Assembly: GCF_900095285.1 (NCBI RefSeq)
Contig: NZ_LT607734.1
Location: 372,001-436,000 of the forward strand
Source of the DNA: Fusobacterium gastrosuis
Lineage (GTDB): Bacteria > Fusobacteriota > Fusobacteriia > Fusobacteriales > Fusobacteriaceae
DNA length: 64,000 nt
Direction: 5' to 3'
Shown here: piece after piece, positions 45,466 through 53,862 of the stretch
Layout of the letters: every line of letters starts with the position of its first letter
Position numbering within the stretch: position 1 is the stretch's first letter
Notes under the pieces: generated by a model
The model's input: only the letters and a program-made list of their open reading frames with translations
The model's database searches: none
Told to the model about the DNA's origin: nothing
Program-made: the position numbers and the translations under genes

Positions 45466-46881
45466 CTATTTTGAGTTCATATATTTTTCTATTAATTTTA
45501 TTAATAAATAAATTCCATTCTTTATTTGCTCATTGTCCAAACTTGCATATCCCAATAAAAGAGATGAGTTAGACTGTTTTTCATCCAAAAAATATTCTTT
45601 TAAAGAATATATTTTTAAAGAATTTTTTTCACACTCCTCTAAAAATTTTTTCATATCTATCTGAAACGGTAAATTTAACACTATATGCAATCCTGCATCC
45701 GCTCCTTGAATTTCTAATTCTTTTGATAGAAATTCTAAAGAATATTCTTTTATGCAAGCTGTTAAAATTTCTCTTTTTTTCTTATATGTTGTTCTCATTC
45801 TATTTAAGTGCTTTTCAAAATATCCTTTTTCAATAAAATTATACAATAATTTTTGTGTTAAAGTAGATACTGGACATATAAAATAAGGTAAATGTTCTTT
45901 ATATATTGTTAAAAGTCTTTGTGGTAAAACCATATAGCTAACTCTTACAGACGGACTGATTGACTTTGAAAAACTTCCAATATAAACAACTTTATCATTT
46001 TGGTCTATTGCCTTCAAAGCTTGAATAGGTCTTCCATTATACTTAAATTCACTATCGTAATCATCTTCAATTATATAATTTTCTTCTCTTTCATTCGCCC
46101 AATTTAAAAGTTCATTTCTTCTTGCCACACTCATAATTACACCACTTGGAAATTGATGAGAGGGAGTTACACAAATTATATCCACCTTATTCTTTTTTAT
46201 TTCATCTATTACAATTCCATTTTTATCCAAAGAAATTCCTTTAAATTTAATATTATTTGTGGAAAATAATTGAGGAAGAATTTTATATCCGGGATTTTCC
46301 ATACCGTATACTTTATCTTTAAAAATACTAAATATAATATAAAATAAATACTCCAACCCCGAGCTCACTATTATTTGATTCGGACTTACCTTAACTCCTC
46401 TTGATTTGAATAAATATTCAGTTATTGCTTTTCTCAAATAAAAATATCCCTGTATATCTCCTTGTATCAATAAATCTTCAATTTCTTCATCGTATATATT
46501 CTTCGTGATTTTTTTAAATATTGTTTTTGGAATGCTTTTTATATCCACCCCAGAATAAGAAAAGTCATATTTAAAATCTTTTTTTAATTCTATTATTTCT
46601 TCTAAATTTTCACTCTTTCTATTTTTTTTGATTAAATTTTCAATATCTGATACAAAATATCCCTTCCTCTCTTCGGAATAGATATAGCCTTCTTCCAAAA
46701 GTAAATACAAAGCATTTTGAACTGTATTTTGGCTTATTTTATATGTTTCCATTAAGTTTTTTTTAGACGGTAATTTTTGGTTTGCTCGTAGTTCTCCACT
46801 CTCAATTATTTCTCTAATTTGACGATATACCTGCAAATATATTGGAATTTTCAAGTTATTATTTATATCTAAAATTTTCAT
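45466..46881 (-). CDS. pdxR: MocR/PdxR-type GntR-aminotransferase regulator
   Basis: A 471-residue regulator. Residues 1-75 form a GntR winged helix (LPSKKNLMETYKISQNTVQN). The rest is a fold-type I aminotransferase domain with the PLP Lys in YIGSFSKSISPSVRVSY and EDDYDSEFKYNGRP. Such proteins sense PLP. PdxR activates pdxS and represses itself (family knowledge). The ATG at 46881 has GGAG at 6 bases, whereas the upstream in-frame ATG at 46893 has no site. It is divergent from pdxS. Confidence 0.88.
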   Translation of the reverse strand: MKILDINNNLKIPIYLQVYRQIREIIESGELRANQKLPSKKNLMETYKISQNTVQNALYLLLEEGYIYSEERKGYFVSDIENLIKKNRKSENLEEIIELKKDFKYDFSYSGVDIKSIPKTIFKKITKNIYDEEIEDLLIQGDIQGYFYLRKAITEYLFKSRGVKVSPNQIIVSSGLEYLFYIIFSIFKDKVYGMENPGYKILPQLFSTNNIKFKGISLDKNGIVIDEIKKNKVDIICVTPSHQFPSGVIMSVARRNELLNWANEREENYIIEDDYDSEFKYNGRPIQALKAIDQNDKVVYIGSFSKSISPSVRVSYMVLPQRLLTIYKEHLPYFICPVSTLTQKLLYNFIEKGYFEKHLNRMRTTYKKKREILTACIKEYSLEFLSKELEIQGADAGLHIVLNLPFQIDMKKFLEECEKNSLKIYSLKEYFLDEKQSNSSLLLGYASLDNEQIKNGIYLLIKLIEKYMNSK

Positions 46882-46929
46882 ATCTGACTCCATAAAAAAG
46901 TTTTATTCTGGTTCTTTTTTTAAAGTCAT

Positions 46930-46943
46930 TATAGTACTATACT
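46930..46943. promoter_or_regulatory. 12-bp palindrome overlapping the pdxS -10 region
   Basis: TATAGTACTATA (46930-46941) is a perfect palindrome. TATACT at 46938-46943 fits a -10 for pdxS about 40 bases upstream of its start, and the -35 region is only T-rich, as expected for an activator-dependent promoter. The symmetric core offers a similar TACTAT to the opposite strand. Confidence 0.45.
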
Positions 46944-46982
46944 GTAAAAAAAGCAATAATTTATATTTTATGGGAGGTAAAA

Positions 46983-47828
46983 ATGGATATAAATATGTTT
47001 AATGGTGGAGTTATTATGGATGTAACATCTAAAGAACAAGCTATTATAGCAGAAAAAGCTGGAGCTGTTGCAGTAATGGCATTAGAAAGAGTGCCAGCAG
47101 ATATTAGGGCTGCAGGTGGAGTATCTAGAATGAGCGACCCTAAATTAATTAAAGATATTATGGAAGCTGTTAATATTCCTGTAATGGCAAAAGTTAGAAT
47201 AGGTCATTTTGTGGAAGCAGAAATTTTAGAAGCTATCGGTATTGATTTTATTGATGAATCTGAAGTATTATCACCTGCTGATTCAATACATCATATCAAT
47301 AAAAATAACTTTAAAGCACCCTTTGTATGTGGTGCTAGAAATTTAGGGGAAGCCCTTAGAAGAATAGCTGAAGGTGCAAAAATGATAAGAACAAAAGGAG
47401 AAGCTGGAACTGGTGATGTTGTCCAAGCTGTTTCGCATATGAGAGAAATTATTAAGGAAATTAATTTGATTAAAGCTCTTTCTGAAGATGAATTATTTGT
47501 AACAGCAAAAAATTTACAAGTTCCTTACGATTTGGTTAAATATGTTCACGATAACGGAAAGCTTCCTGTACCTAACTTTTCAGCTGGTGGGGTTGCTACT
47601 CCAGCCGATGCTGCTTTAATGAGAAGACTTGGAGCAGACGGGGTATTTGTTGGAAGTGGAATTTTTAAGTCAGGAGATCCTGAAAAAAGAGCTAAAGCTA
47701 TTGTAGAAGCTGTAAAAAATTACAATAATCCTTCTATTATTGCTCAAGTTTCTGAAAATTTAGGAGAAGCGATGGTGGGTATCAATGAAAATGAAATAAA
47801 AATTTTAATGGCAGAAAGAGGAATTTAA
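46983..47828 (+). CDS. pdxS: Pyridoxal 5'-phosphate synthase, lyase subunit
   Basis: A 281-residue PdxS barrel that makes PLP from ribose 5-phosphate, glyceraldehyde 3-phosphate and ammonia. Conserved stretches include [29 protein letters not shown] and the Lys in [26 protein letters not shown] binds phosphate. The glutaminase partner pdxT is not beside it, and a terminator follows directly, so PdxT must be elsewhere or ammonia is used freely. Confidence 0.96.
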   Translation: MDINMFNGGVIMDVTSKEQAIIAEKAGAVAVMALERVPADIRAAGGVSRMSDPKLIKDIMEAVNIPVMAKVRIGHFVEAEILEAIGIDFIDESEVLSPADSIHHINKNNFKAPFVCGARNLGEALRRIAEGAKMIRTKGEAGTGDVVQAVSHMREIIKEINLIKALSEDELFVTAKNLQVPYDLVKYVHDNGKLPVPNFSAGGVATPADAALMRRLGADGVFVGSGIFKSGDPEKRAKAIVEAVKNYNNPSIIAQVSENLGEAMVGINENEIKILMAERGI

Positions 47829-47850
47829 GCATACAAAACCTTTTTAATTT

Positions 47851-47894
47851 AAAGAAGCCAGAGTAGAATATATGAATTCTACTTTGGCTTCTTT
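47851..47894. terminator. Bidirectional terminator after pdxS
   Basis: Two 19-base arms (47851-47869 and 47876-47894) pair almost throughout, with AAAGAAGCC and GGCTTCTTT at the base. It serves pdxS and the convergent thiamine-binding gene. Confidence 0.88.
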
Positions 47895-47898
47895 TATA

Positions 47899-48201
47899 TT
47901 ATTTATGTTTATTTATTTTTTCATCTATTGTCAATAAATTTCCATTAGGTTTATAATTAATTTTTATGTATGACATTGCTCCACTAGCTCCAGATTTTAC
48001 TGCTATATATTGGCATTCCTTAACTATTTCCATTAATTCTTCATAATTTCCTTCAATTGTAGTTTCAAAAGGTCCAACATTTGTCTTCAAATTTTTGCTT
48101 TTTATATATGCTATCACTTCATCTACAACTCTAATTAATTCATCGCCATCTTTTACATTTGGTAAAATTTGAATAGCCACACTTGCATTTATCTCTTTCA
48201 T
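47899..48201 (-). CDS. Thiamine-binding protein (MTH1187/YqgV family)
   Basis: A 100-residue ferredoxin-like protein of the MTH1187/DUF77 family (ASVAIQILP at the N-terminus, VGPFETTIEGNYEELMEIV in the middle). Relatives bind thiamine or its pyrimidine part in the cytoplasm. It stands alone between terminators and shares no operon with a thiamine transporter. Confidence 0.82.
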   Translation of the reverse strand: MKEINASVAIQILPNVKDGDELIRVVDEVIAYIKSKNLKTNVGPFETTIEGNYEELMEIVKECQYIAVKSGASGAMSYIKINYKPNGNLLTIDEKINKHK

Positions 48202-48236
48202 ATTAATTCCCTCCTAATAACATAAAATATAATGAA

Positions 48237-48262
48237 AAACTAGCCTAAATATAGGCTAGTTT
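48237..48262 (-). terminator. Terminator after the aldolase gene
   Basis: AAACTAGCCTA and TAGGCTAGTTT form a perfect 11-bp stem with a 4-base loop, followed on minus by a T run. Confidence 0.85.
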
Positions 48263-48271
48263 CTTAATTTA

Positions 48272-49159
48272 TTAACTTATAGATGCTTCGTAAATTCCTT
48301 CAATTGTTTTAGCAATTGTTTCATTAAATTCTGTATCAGTTTGTTGAGCTGATAATCCTTCACTTAATGCTCTAGAGAAACTTGCAATAACTCCTTTATT
48401 TTTAGATAGAATATCATTTGCTTTTTCTCTTGAATATCCTCCAGATAAAGCAACTACTCTTACAACTCTTGGATGTTTTGTAAACTCTTCATAGAAGTTT
48501 TCAACAGTAGGTAAAGTTAATTTTAACATTACATTTGAAGTTTCAGGTAAAGCATTAAGCCCTTTTCTTATTTCATCTCTTAAAATAGCTTCTGCTTCTT
48601 TTTTATCAGCAATATTTATATCTACTTCTGGTTCTATAATTGGCACAAGTCCAGCTGCCACGATTTCAGCAGCAACTTCAAATTGTTGAGCAACTACTCT
48701 TGCTATTCCAGCTGGAGATGCTTTTTTAATTACAGAACGCATTTTTGTTCCGAAAATATGTCTTTCATTAGCTCTTTTTAATAATTCTCCAAGACCTGGA
48801 TTTGGTTTCATAACTTGAACTCCATCTTCATCTAAGTCTGCAAGACCTTTATCAATTTTCAAGAAAGGTAACACTCTTTTTTCTTCCCATAAGAAATCTG
48901 CAGTGTATTTTCCATCAATTTTACTATCCATAGTTTGTTCAAATAAAATAGCTCCTAATATTCTTTTTTCATTGAATGCAGGACTTTTTATAATTCTTGT
49001 TCTCATTTTATGAACTAAATCAAACATTTCTGCTTCAGTTGACCATGCATCTTCTTTAACTCCATATAATGCTAAAGCTTTTGGAGTACTTCCTCCACTT
49101 TGATCTAATGCAGCTATAAATCCTTTACCATTTCTCATTTTTTCTAATTTTTCGTTCAT
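48272..49159 (-). CDS. Class I fructose-bisphosphate aldolase
   Basis: A 295-residue class I aldolase of the short bacterial type. [17 protein letters not shown] opens the barrel, [15 protein letters not shown] carries candidate Schiff-base lysines and [15 protein letters not shown] lies late in the barrel. It cleaves fructose 1,6-bisphosphate without a metal. The frame is open to 49258, but AGGAG places the start at 49159 (ATG 49162 is the alternative). Free-standing between terminators. Confidence 0.93.
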   Translation of the reverse strand: MNEKLEKMRNGKGFIAALDQSGGSTPKALALYGVKEDAWSTEAEMFDLVHKMRTRIIKSPAFNEKRILGAILFEQTMDSKIDGKYTADFLWEEKRVLPFLKIDKGLADLDEDGVQVMKPNPGLGELLKRANERHIFGTKMRSVIKKASPAGIARVVAQQFEVAAEIVAAGLVPIIEPEVDINIADKKEAEAILRDEIRKGLNALPETSNVMLKLTLPTVENFYEEFTKHPRVVRVVALSGGYSREKANDILSKNKGVIASFSRALSEGLSAQQTDTEFNETIAKTIEGIYEASIS

Positions 49160-49470
49160 CATCTCACTCCTTATTAAAAATCTATGATAATTATTTTTTT
49201 GATGTACATTAATTTCTTTTGTGATTAAAAGAAAAATCCTACTTTTATACTTTAACATATTTTTTGAAAATTTAAAATCTATATTTTAAAAATTTAATTA
49301 ATGTTTATTTAATGCACTAAAAAAGTATAAATTTTAATTTATTTAAAAGCTCGTTCATTATATATGAGGTGCAAATACTCTGATTTTAATTAAAATACAA
49401 TTATTATACTTTCCAATATATAAAAAAGATGAGGTGCATACTTTTTCTTATTTTGTAAAAAGAAATAAAA
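49160..49470. other. Non-coding AT-rich gap upstream of the aldolase gene
   Basis: About 310 bases without a supported gene. It must hold the aldolase promoter, which I could not place with confidence. ATGAGGTGCA occurs twice, at 49364-49373 and 49429-49438, the only repeated word I noticed. Short open frames here and across the tRNAs look spurious. Confidence 0.5.
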
Positions 49471-49490
49471 AAAACTGCAAAATTTGCAGC
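49471..49490 (-). terminator. Terminator of the minus-strand tRNA cluster
   Basis: CTGCAAA and TTTGCAG (49475-49489) form a short hairpin followed on the minus strand by a run of T, 14 bases past tRNA-Tyr. Confidence 0.7.
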
Positions 49491-49503
49491 TTAACTTTAT
49501 CAG

Positions 49504-49588
49504 TGGTGGTGAGGGAAGGATTCGAACCTTCGAAGGCAGAGCCGTCAGATTTACAGTCTGATCCCTTTGACCGCTCGGGAACCTCACC
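49504..49588 (-). tRNA. tRNA-Tyr (GTA)
   Basis: An 85-base class II tRNA: acceptor GGTGAGG/CCTCACC, long variable arm, anticodon GTA (complement at 49552-49554), GGTTCGAATCC T-arm and encoded CCA. Third and last of the cluster Thr-Glu-Tyr. Confidence 0.95.
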
Positions 49589-49603
49589 AACTATTAAATT
49601 AAA

Positions 49604-49678
49604 TGGTACCCCGTAGGGGAATCGAACCCCTGTTTCCAGAGTGAAAATCTGATGTCCTAACCACTGAACGAACGGGGC
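49604..49678 (-). tRNA. tRNA-Glu (TTC)
   Basis: A 75-base tRNA: acceptor GCCCCGT/ACGGGGT, anticodon loop TTTTCAC with TTC, T-arm GGGGTTCGATTCCCC, encoded CCA. It lies 15 bases before tRNA-Tyr. Confidence 0.95.
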
Positions 49679-49680
49679 AC

Positions 49681-49756
<76 letters not shown>

Positions 49757-49780
49757 TCGTGTCATTCAAGGACATTGTCT

Positions 49781-49809
49781 ATAATACATCATTTGGAAAT
49801 TTTTGTCAA
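49781..49809 (-). promoter_or_regulatory. Promoter of the Thr-Glu-Tyr tRNA cluster
   Basis: On minus, TTGACA (49804-49809) and TATTAT (49781-49786) are 17 bases apart and precede tRNA-Thr by about 25 bases. Confidence 0.8.
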
Positions 49810-49828
49810 CATATTTTTTTCATTTTTT

Positions 49829-50668
49829 TTATTTTTTGTAAATTTTATTAATTTCTTCATCTGAATAACTTCTTTTTTCTATCATATTATTAAATAAATC
49901 TGTATTAATATCTATTTTTTCTTCTCTTTCTTTTAATTTTGCTATTATCTCAACATTCCTTACTTTTCTTTCTTCTAAAAATTCTTTTATACTAATTAAT
50001 TTTTCATGTGAAACTGCCTTTAAATTTTTTTCTGCTCCCATTCTTGCAATAGTATTTATTTGTAACTTATCATATCTTATATTTTTTAAAAAATCAGATA
50101 GCTCTTCTAAATTTTTTTCATCATCATTTACATTTTCTAAAATAAATAATTCTAGGAATATTTCCCCCTTATAATCAGATTTACTTAATTTTTCTATACC
50201 TTTTTTAACATTTTCTATAGAAATATTCTCTGACCTTGAAATTTTTTGAAAAACTTCTTCTCTAAGCGTATTTAAAGTTGGGACTATTAAATCGCATTTT
50301 TGAATTTCTTCTATAACTTTATCGTCATTTAAAAGAACTGAGTTTGTTATAAGAGCAATTCTTCCATTATACTTTAATTCATTTTTTATATATAAAATTA
50401 TTTCACCCAAATCTTTACTTAATGTTGGTTCTCCACTTCCTGAAAAAGTTATATAATCTGGGGTTAATTCCTTTAAAATATTTTTTATTTCATTTTTAAT
50501 TTCTTCTTTATCTTTAAAACTTTGCCTTAATTTTTTTATCTCTGTTGTAGCTCCACACTCACAAAAAATACAATTCAAATTACAACTCTTATTTACGACT
50601 AAATCTACTCCCAACGATATTCCTAACCTTCTAGATGGAACCGGTCCAAACACATGCTTATATTTCAT
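49829..50668 (-). CDS. Radical SAM protein
   Basis: A 279-residue radical SAM enzyme. The cluster motif is CNLNCIFCECG (Cys-x3-Cys-x2-Cys) after FGPVPSRRLGISLGVDLV, and TFSGSGEPTLS follows as the SAM-binding GxGEPT segment. This N-terminal pattern defines an uncharacterised COG0731-like group related to wyosine-type enzymes. Its substrate is unknown. The ATG at 50668 has GGAG at 6 bases. It begins 4 bases past the MmcQ/YjbR stop, so they are co-transcribed. Confidence 0.85.
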   Translation of the reverse strand: MKYKHVFGPVPSRRLGISLGVDLVVNKSCNLNCIFCECGATTEIKKLRQSFKDKEEIKNEIKNILKELTPDYITFSGSGEPTLSKDLGEIILYIKNELKYNGRIALITNSVLLNDDKVIEEIQKCDLIVPTLNTLREEVFQKISRSENISIENVKKGIEKLSKSDYKGEIFLELFILENVNDDEKNLEELSDFLKNIRYDKLQINTIARMGAEKNLKAVSHEKLISIKEFLEERKVRNVEIIAKLKEREEKIDINTDLFNNMIEKRSYSDEEINKIYKK

Positions 50669-50672
50669 ATAT

Positions 50673-51368
50673 TTATCTCCTTTTTTCTTTTTTCCCAAAA
50701 ACTAAATTATAGCTTAATTCAATTTTTTCAAATATTTCTTGAATCTCTAATTCATCTTCCAAAGAAATTGAAACCCAATTTTTTTTATTCATATGATAAG
50801 CTGGAAAATATCCTGGTCTTTTTAATAATTTTTCAATTTCTTGACTTTCAACTCTCACATTCATAATATCAATATTTTCCTCAGTTTCAATTCCTAATTT
50901 TTTACTGGAAATATTCATAAAGACCACATACCATTTTTGATTATCTTTTCTTCTAATAATTGAGCTCGTTGGACTTTTTTCCCATAAATACTCTTGTTTA
51001 TCACCGTATTTTTTGATTATATAGTTTATTATTTTTTGTTTTTGTTTATTATTTATTCTATCCTCTTCAAAACAATTTTTTAAAATATCTGAAGTACATA
51101 GTTCTACTTCCTGTCTTACTTTTGTAACAAAAGCTCCATTTGCTGAGGATACCTTATATAGAACATACTCATCATCTATTAAAATATCTATTACCTTTAT
51201 ATCTATACTAATATCCTCTAAAGATTTGATAGTTATCACAAGTTCCATTTTTTCAGCCATTATTTTTCTTTTATAGATATATGCATTTTGTGTTTCATCA
51301 TATTTAAAACCATAATCCATAAGTTTTGCTATATTTATTTTTTTTGCTTTTAAAAGCCTTTCATACAT
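50673..51368 (-). CDS. MmcQ/YjbR-family protein
   Basis: A 231-residue protein. Its C-terminal 100 residues match the MmcQ/YjbR CyaY-like fold (EYLWEKSPTSSIIRRKDNQK, YFPAYHMNKKNWVSI). The N-terminal half is a less conserved extension often seen in the longer members. The family is assumed to bind DNA, but no role is proven. It precedes the radical SAM gene. Confidence 0.8.
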   Translation of the reverse strand: MYERLLKAKKINIAKLMDYGFKYDETQNAYIYKRKIMAEKMELVITIKSLEDISIDIKVIDILIDDEYVLYKVSSANGAFVTKVRQEVELCTSDILKNCFEEDRINNKQKQKIINYIIKKYGDKQEYLWEKSPTSSIIRRKDNQKWYVVFMNISSKKLGIETEENIDIMNVRVESQEIEKLLKRPGYFPAYHMNKKNWVSISLEDELEIQEIFEKIELSYNLVFGKKEKRR

Positions 51369-51440
51369 ATAGTTCTCCCTTAAGAAATATTTTTTATATT
51401 ATATCACTTAAGATTTTTTTAGAAAAATAAAAATTTATAC

Positions 51441-51469
51441 TTGCTTAAATCAAAAAAATGGTATATACT
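51441..51469 (+). promoter_or_regulatory. Promoter of the Val-Asp-Phe-Cys tRNA cluster
   Basis: TTGCTT (51441-51446) and TATACT (51464-51469) are 17 bases apart, 20 bases before tRNA-Val. Confidence 0.7.
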
Positions 51470-51488
51470 ATCAAAGTATCACTTATAT

Positions 51489-51564
51489 GGTCGCATAGCT
51501 CAGTTGGGAGAGCACCTGCCTTACAAGCAGGGGGTCACAGGTTCAAGTCCTGTTGTGACCACCA
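51489..51564 (+). tRNA. tRNA-Val (TAC)
   Basis: A 76-base tRNA: acceptor GGTCGCA/TGTGACC, anticodon TAC in CTTACAA, T-arm ACAGGTTCAAGTCCTGT, encoded CCA. Confidence 0.96.
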
Positions 51565-51579
51565 TTTTAATTAAATACT

Positions 51580-51656
51580 GGGGGTGTAGCTCAGTTGGTT
51601 AGAGCGCCTGCCTGTCACGCAGGAGGTCGCGAGTTCGAGCCTCGTCACTCCCGCCA
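51580..51656 (+). tRNA. tRNA-Asp (GTC)
   Basis: A 77-base tRNA: acceptor GGGGGTG/CACTCCC with one G-T wobble, anticodon GTC in CTGTCAC, T-arm GCGAGTTCGAGCCTCGT, discriminator G and encoded CCA. Confidence 0.96.
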
Positions 51657-51659
51657 TTT

Positions 51660-51735
51660 GCCCAGATAGCTCAGTCGGTAGAGCAGGGGACTGAAAATCC
51701 CCGTGTCGGTGGTTCGATTCCGCCTCTGGGCACCA
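51660..51735 (+). tRNA. tRNA-Phe (GAA)
   Basis: A 76-base tRNA: acceptor GCCCAGA/TCTGGGC, anticodon GAA in CTGAAAA, T-arm with GGTTCGATTCC, encoded CCA. Confidence 0.96.
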
Positions 51736-51747
51736 CTAATTAAATAT

Positions 51748-51822
51748 GGCGACGTCGCCAAGCGGTAAGGCAGAGGTCTGCAAAATCTCCATTCACCAGT
51801 TCAAATCTGGTCGTCGCCTCCA
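51748..51822 (+). tRNA. tRNA-Cys (GCA)
   Basis: A 75-base tRNA: acceptor GGCGACG/CGTCGCC, anticodon GCA in CTGCAAA, discriminator T, encoded CCA. Last of the plus-strand cluster. Confidence 0.96.
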
Positions 51823-51831
51823 TTTAGATAT

Positions 51832-51860
51832 AAATCTGAGTATACTCAGATTTTTTTTTA
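51832..51860 (+). terminator. Terminator of the plus-strand tRNA cluster
   Basis: AAATCTGAG and CTCAGATTT pair around TATA, followed by a long T run, 9 bases past tRNA-Cys. Confidence 0.88.
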
Positions 51861-51950
51861 TCTATCTCAAGAAATTAATTTTTATAAAGCAATAATTTTT
51901 TATAAGTGAATATAAAGTTCTCTACTTTATTAGTGATAAAAATATTTTTC

Positions 51951-51978
51951 TTGAAAATTTCTTAATTTAGTGTATAAT
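51951..51978 (+). promoter_or_regulatory. Promoter of the flavodoxin gene
   Basis: TTGAAA (51951-51956) and TATAAT (51973-51978) are 16 bases apart, giving a leader of about 55 bases before the ATG at 52041. Confidence 0.7.
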
Positions 51979-52040
51979 AAAATTATGACTTAAAAAGTAA
52001 ACAATTAGTAAATTTATATATCGATTTTTAGGAGGAAAAT

Positions 52041-52469
52041 ATGAATAAAATAAGTGTTGTATATTATAGTAGTACTGGATTTACTCAAGCCATGGCTGAA
52101 GCTTTAGTAGAAGGAGTTAAATCAGCTGGAATTGAACCAAATGTTTATAAAATCAGTGAAGTTAATGTAGATGATGTTTTTTCATCTGATGTTATAGCAA
52201 TGGGATCTTCTGCTTGTGGAGCTGAAACAATAGAAGAAACTTATTTCGTACCATTTATGGATGAAAATCTAGATAAATTCAATGGAAAGAAAGTTTACAT
52301 CTTTGGTTCTTATGGTTGGGGTGGCGGAGAATACGCTGACAACTGGAAAGCTCAATTAGAAGGAGCTGGAGCAAATGTTGTTGCTATGCCGATTCTTGTA
52401 AATGATGGAGCAAGCGATGAAGAATTAGAACAATTAAAAGAAATTGGTAAAAAATTAGCAACAATTTAA
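52041..52469 (+). CDS. Flavodoxin
   Basis: A 142-residue short-chain flavodoxin. The FMN phosphate loop is YYSSTGFTQAMA near the N-terminus (the usual SxTGNT reads SSTGFT). The isoalloxazine loops are MGSSACGAETIEE and FGSYGWGGGEY. It is a low-potential electron carrier for anaerobic reductases. It has its own promoter, AGGAGG site and terminator. Confidence 0.93.
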   Translation: MNKISVVYYSSTGFTQAMAEALVEGVKSAGIEPNVYKISEVNVDDVFSSDVIAMGSSACGAETIEETYFVPFMDENLDKFNGKKVYIFGSYGWGGGEYADNWKAQLEGAGANVVAMPILVNDGASDEELEQLKEIGKKLATI

Positions 52470-52490
52470 TTTTACAAAATCTAAATCACT

Positions 52491-52527
52491 GAAAATAAAA
52501 CCCGATAAATTATCGGGTTTTATTTTC
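52491..52527. terminator. Bidirectional terminator between flavodoxin and mrp
   Basis: Two perfect 18-base arms (52491-52508, 52510-52527) with a CCCGATAA/TTATCGGG core, flanked by T and A runs. It overlaps the last codons of mrp. Confidence 0.85.
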
Positions 52528-53283
52528 AATTTTTTCTACCACTCTTTTGGCTATATTAGAAAAAATTTCTCCTGTATATAATTCTTGACCTCTACTTAAT
52601 TTACCTATTTCCCTAGTCATTGGAAGTTCTCCTAAAAGTTCTACTTCCATTTTTTCTAAAATTTCTTTATCTTCCTCATCAGAAAGATAAATTTTGTGAT
52701 TACAGTTATCACAATTAATATAGCTCATATTTTGAATTAATCCCAATACTTCTACTTTTAATTTTTTAGTCATATTAATAGCTTTAGAAACTATCATTGA
52801 CACCATATCCTGAGGTATTGAAACCATGACTACGCCTTTTAAAGGAATACTTTTCATAACTGTCAAAGGAACATCTCCTGTTCCTGGTGGCATATCTATT
52901 AATAGATAATCCAAATCCTCCCACACAACTTCATTCCAAAATTGCATAACAGCACTTGCTATAACTGGACCTCTCCATACTACTGCCTCTTCTTCATTAG
53001 GTAAAACTGTATTCAAAGATATTACTTTTATTCCTTCTTTTGTTATTACAGGCATAAAATATTGACCATCTGTTGTTGATCTTTTATCTTTTATATCCAT
53101 AAGTCTTGGTATGCTTGGACCTGTTATATCTGCATCCATAATTCCAACTGAATATCCAAGTTTTCTTAATTCTTTAGCTAAAATTGCAGTTACTGTAGAT
53201 TTTCCTACACCACCTTTTCCACTCATAACAGCTATTACATTTTTTATATTCCTTCTTGGTTCTATAACTTGATTTTGTTGCAT
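52510..53283 (-). CDS. Mrp/NBP35-family P-loop ATPase, Fe-S carrier
   Basis: A 257-residue protein with VMSGKGGVGKSTVT (P-loop with the extra Lys of the deviant Walker A), MDADITGPSIPR, LLIDMPPGTGDVPLT and a CxxC in YINCDNCNHK. Mrp proteins bind and pass on Fe-S clusters. The GGAGG site gives 5-base spacing to the ATG at 53283 (second of two adjacent ATGs) and overlaps the TTG at 53295. Single gene convergent with flavodoxin. Confidence 0.92.
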   Translation of the reverse strand: MQQNQVIEPRRNIKNVIAVMSGKGGVGKSTVTAILAKELRKLGYSVGIMDADITGPSIPRLMDIKDKRSTTDGQYFMPVITKEGIKVISLNTVLPNEEEAVVWRGPVIASAVMQFWNEVVWEDLDYLLIDMPPGTGDVPLTVMKSIPLKGVVMVSIPQDMVSMIVSKAINMTKKLKVEVLGLIQNMSYINCDNCNHKIYLSDEEDKEILEKMEVELLGELPMTREIGKLSRGQELYTGEIFSNIAKRVVEKIENKTR

Positions 53284-53417
53284 CATTTCCTCCAAATTTA
53301 AAAAATAATTTATTTATAGTATAGTTTTTTAGTAAAGAATTGTCAAATTTAAGATTTTCTTGCAAAATAAAATAATATACCTTATAATTCTTTATTCTAA
53401 TTTAGAAAGGATTATTT

Positions 53418-53789
53418 ATGAAAAATTTTACAAAATATTTTTATCTAAGTATTGGTATCTTAGCTATTGTATTAGGAACAATTGGAATTTTTCTTCCAGT
53501 CCTACCAACAGTACCTTTTTTGTTGTTAGCTCTTTTTTGCTTCAGTAAATCATCGAAAAAAGCATATAATTTTATCCTTAATAATAAATATTTTGGAAAA
53601 ACTTTAAAAGATTATAAGCAAGGAAAAGGACTTACACCATTCATAAAAGTAAAGGCTATTTTATTTCTAAGTTTAGGAATAGGCTTTTCTATTTACAAAA
53701 TGCAAGCCTTACATTTTCGAATTTTTTTATGTATAATTTGGCTTATTGTTTGTATACACATATTGATGATAAAAAATAAAAAATTTTAA
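53418..53789 (+). CDS. DUF454/YbaN-family membrane protein
   Basis: A 123-residue inner-membrane protein. Two N-terminal helices hold the diagnostic GTIGIFLPVLPTVPFLLLAL. Then comes the amphipathic FSKSSKKAYNFILNN stretch and two C-terminal helices. The function of the family is unknown. It stands alone with AAAGGA before the start and a terminator after. Confidence 0.88.
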   Translation: MKNFTKYFYLSIGILAIVLGTIGIFLPVLPTVPFLLLALFCFSKSSKKAYNFILNNKYFGKTLKDYKQGKGLTPFIKVKAILFLSLGIGFSIYKMQALHFRIFLCIIWLIVCIHILMIKNKKF

Positions 53790-53792
53790 ATT

Positions 53793-53818
53793 GAACTCTA
53801 CTTTAGAGTTCTTTTTTT
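53793..53818 (+). terminator. Terminator after the DUF454 gene
   Basis: GAACTCTA and TAGAGTTC form an 8-bp stem with a 3-base loop and a T run. Confidence 0.8.
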
Positions 53819-53862
53819 GTGTTATAATATAAAAATGACAAAAAAATATTGGAGATCTAAAA

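Noticed and set aside
49364..49438. Direct repeat ATGAGGTGCA twice in the gap before the aldolase gene
   Set aside because: Only two copies of ten bases with no link to promoter elements; left as a note.
53174..53365. Minus-strand frame overlapping the start of mrp
   Set aside because: It lies in another frame of the clear mrp gene and its composition is frame-shadow-like.
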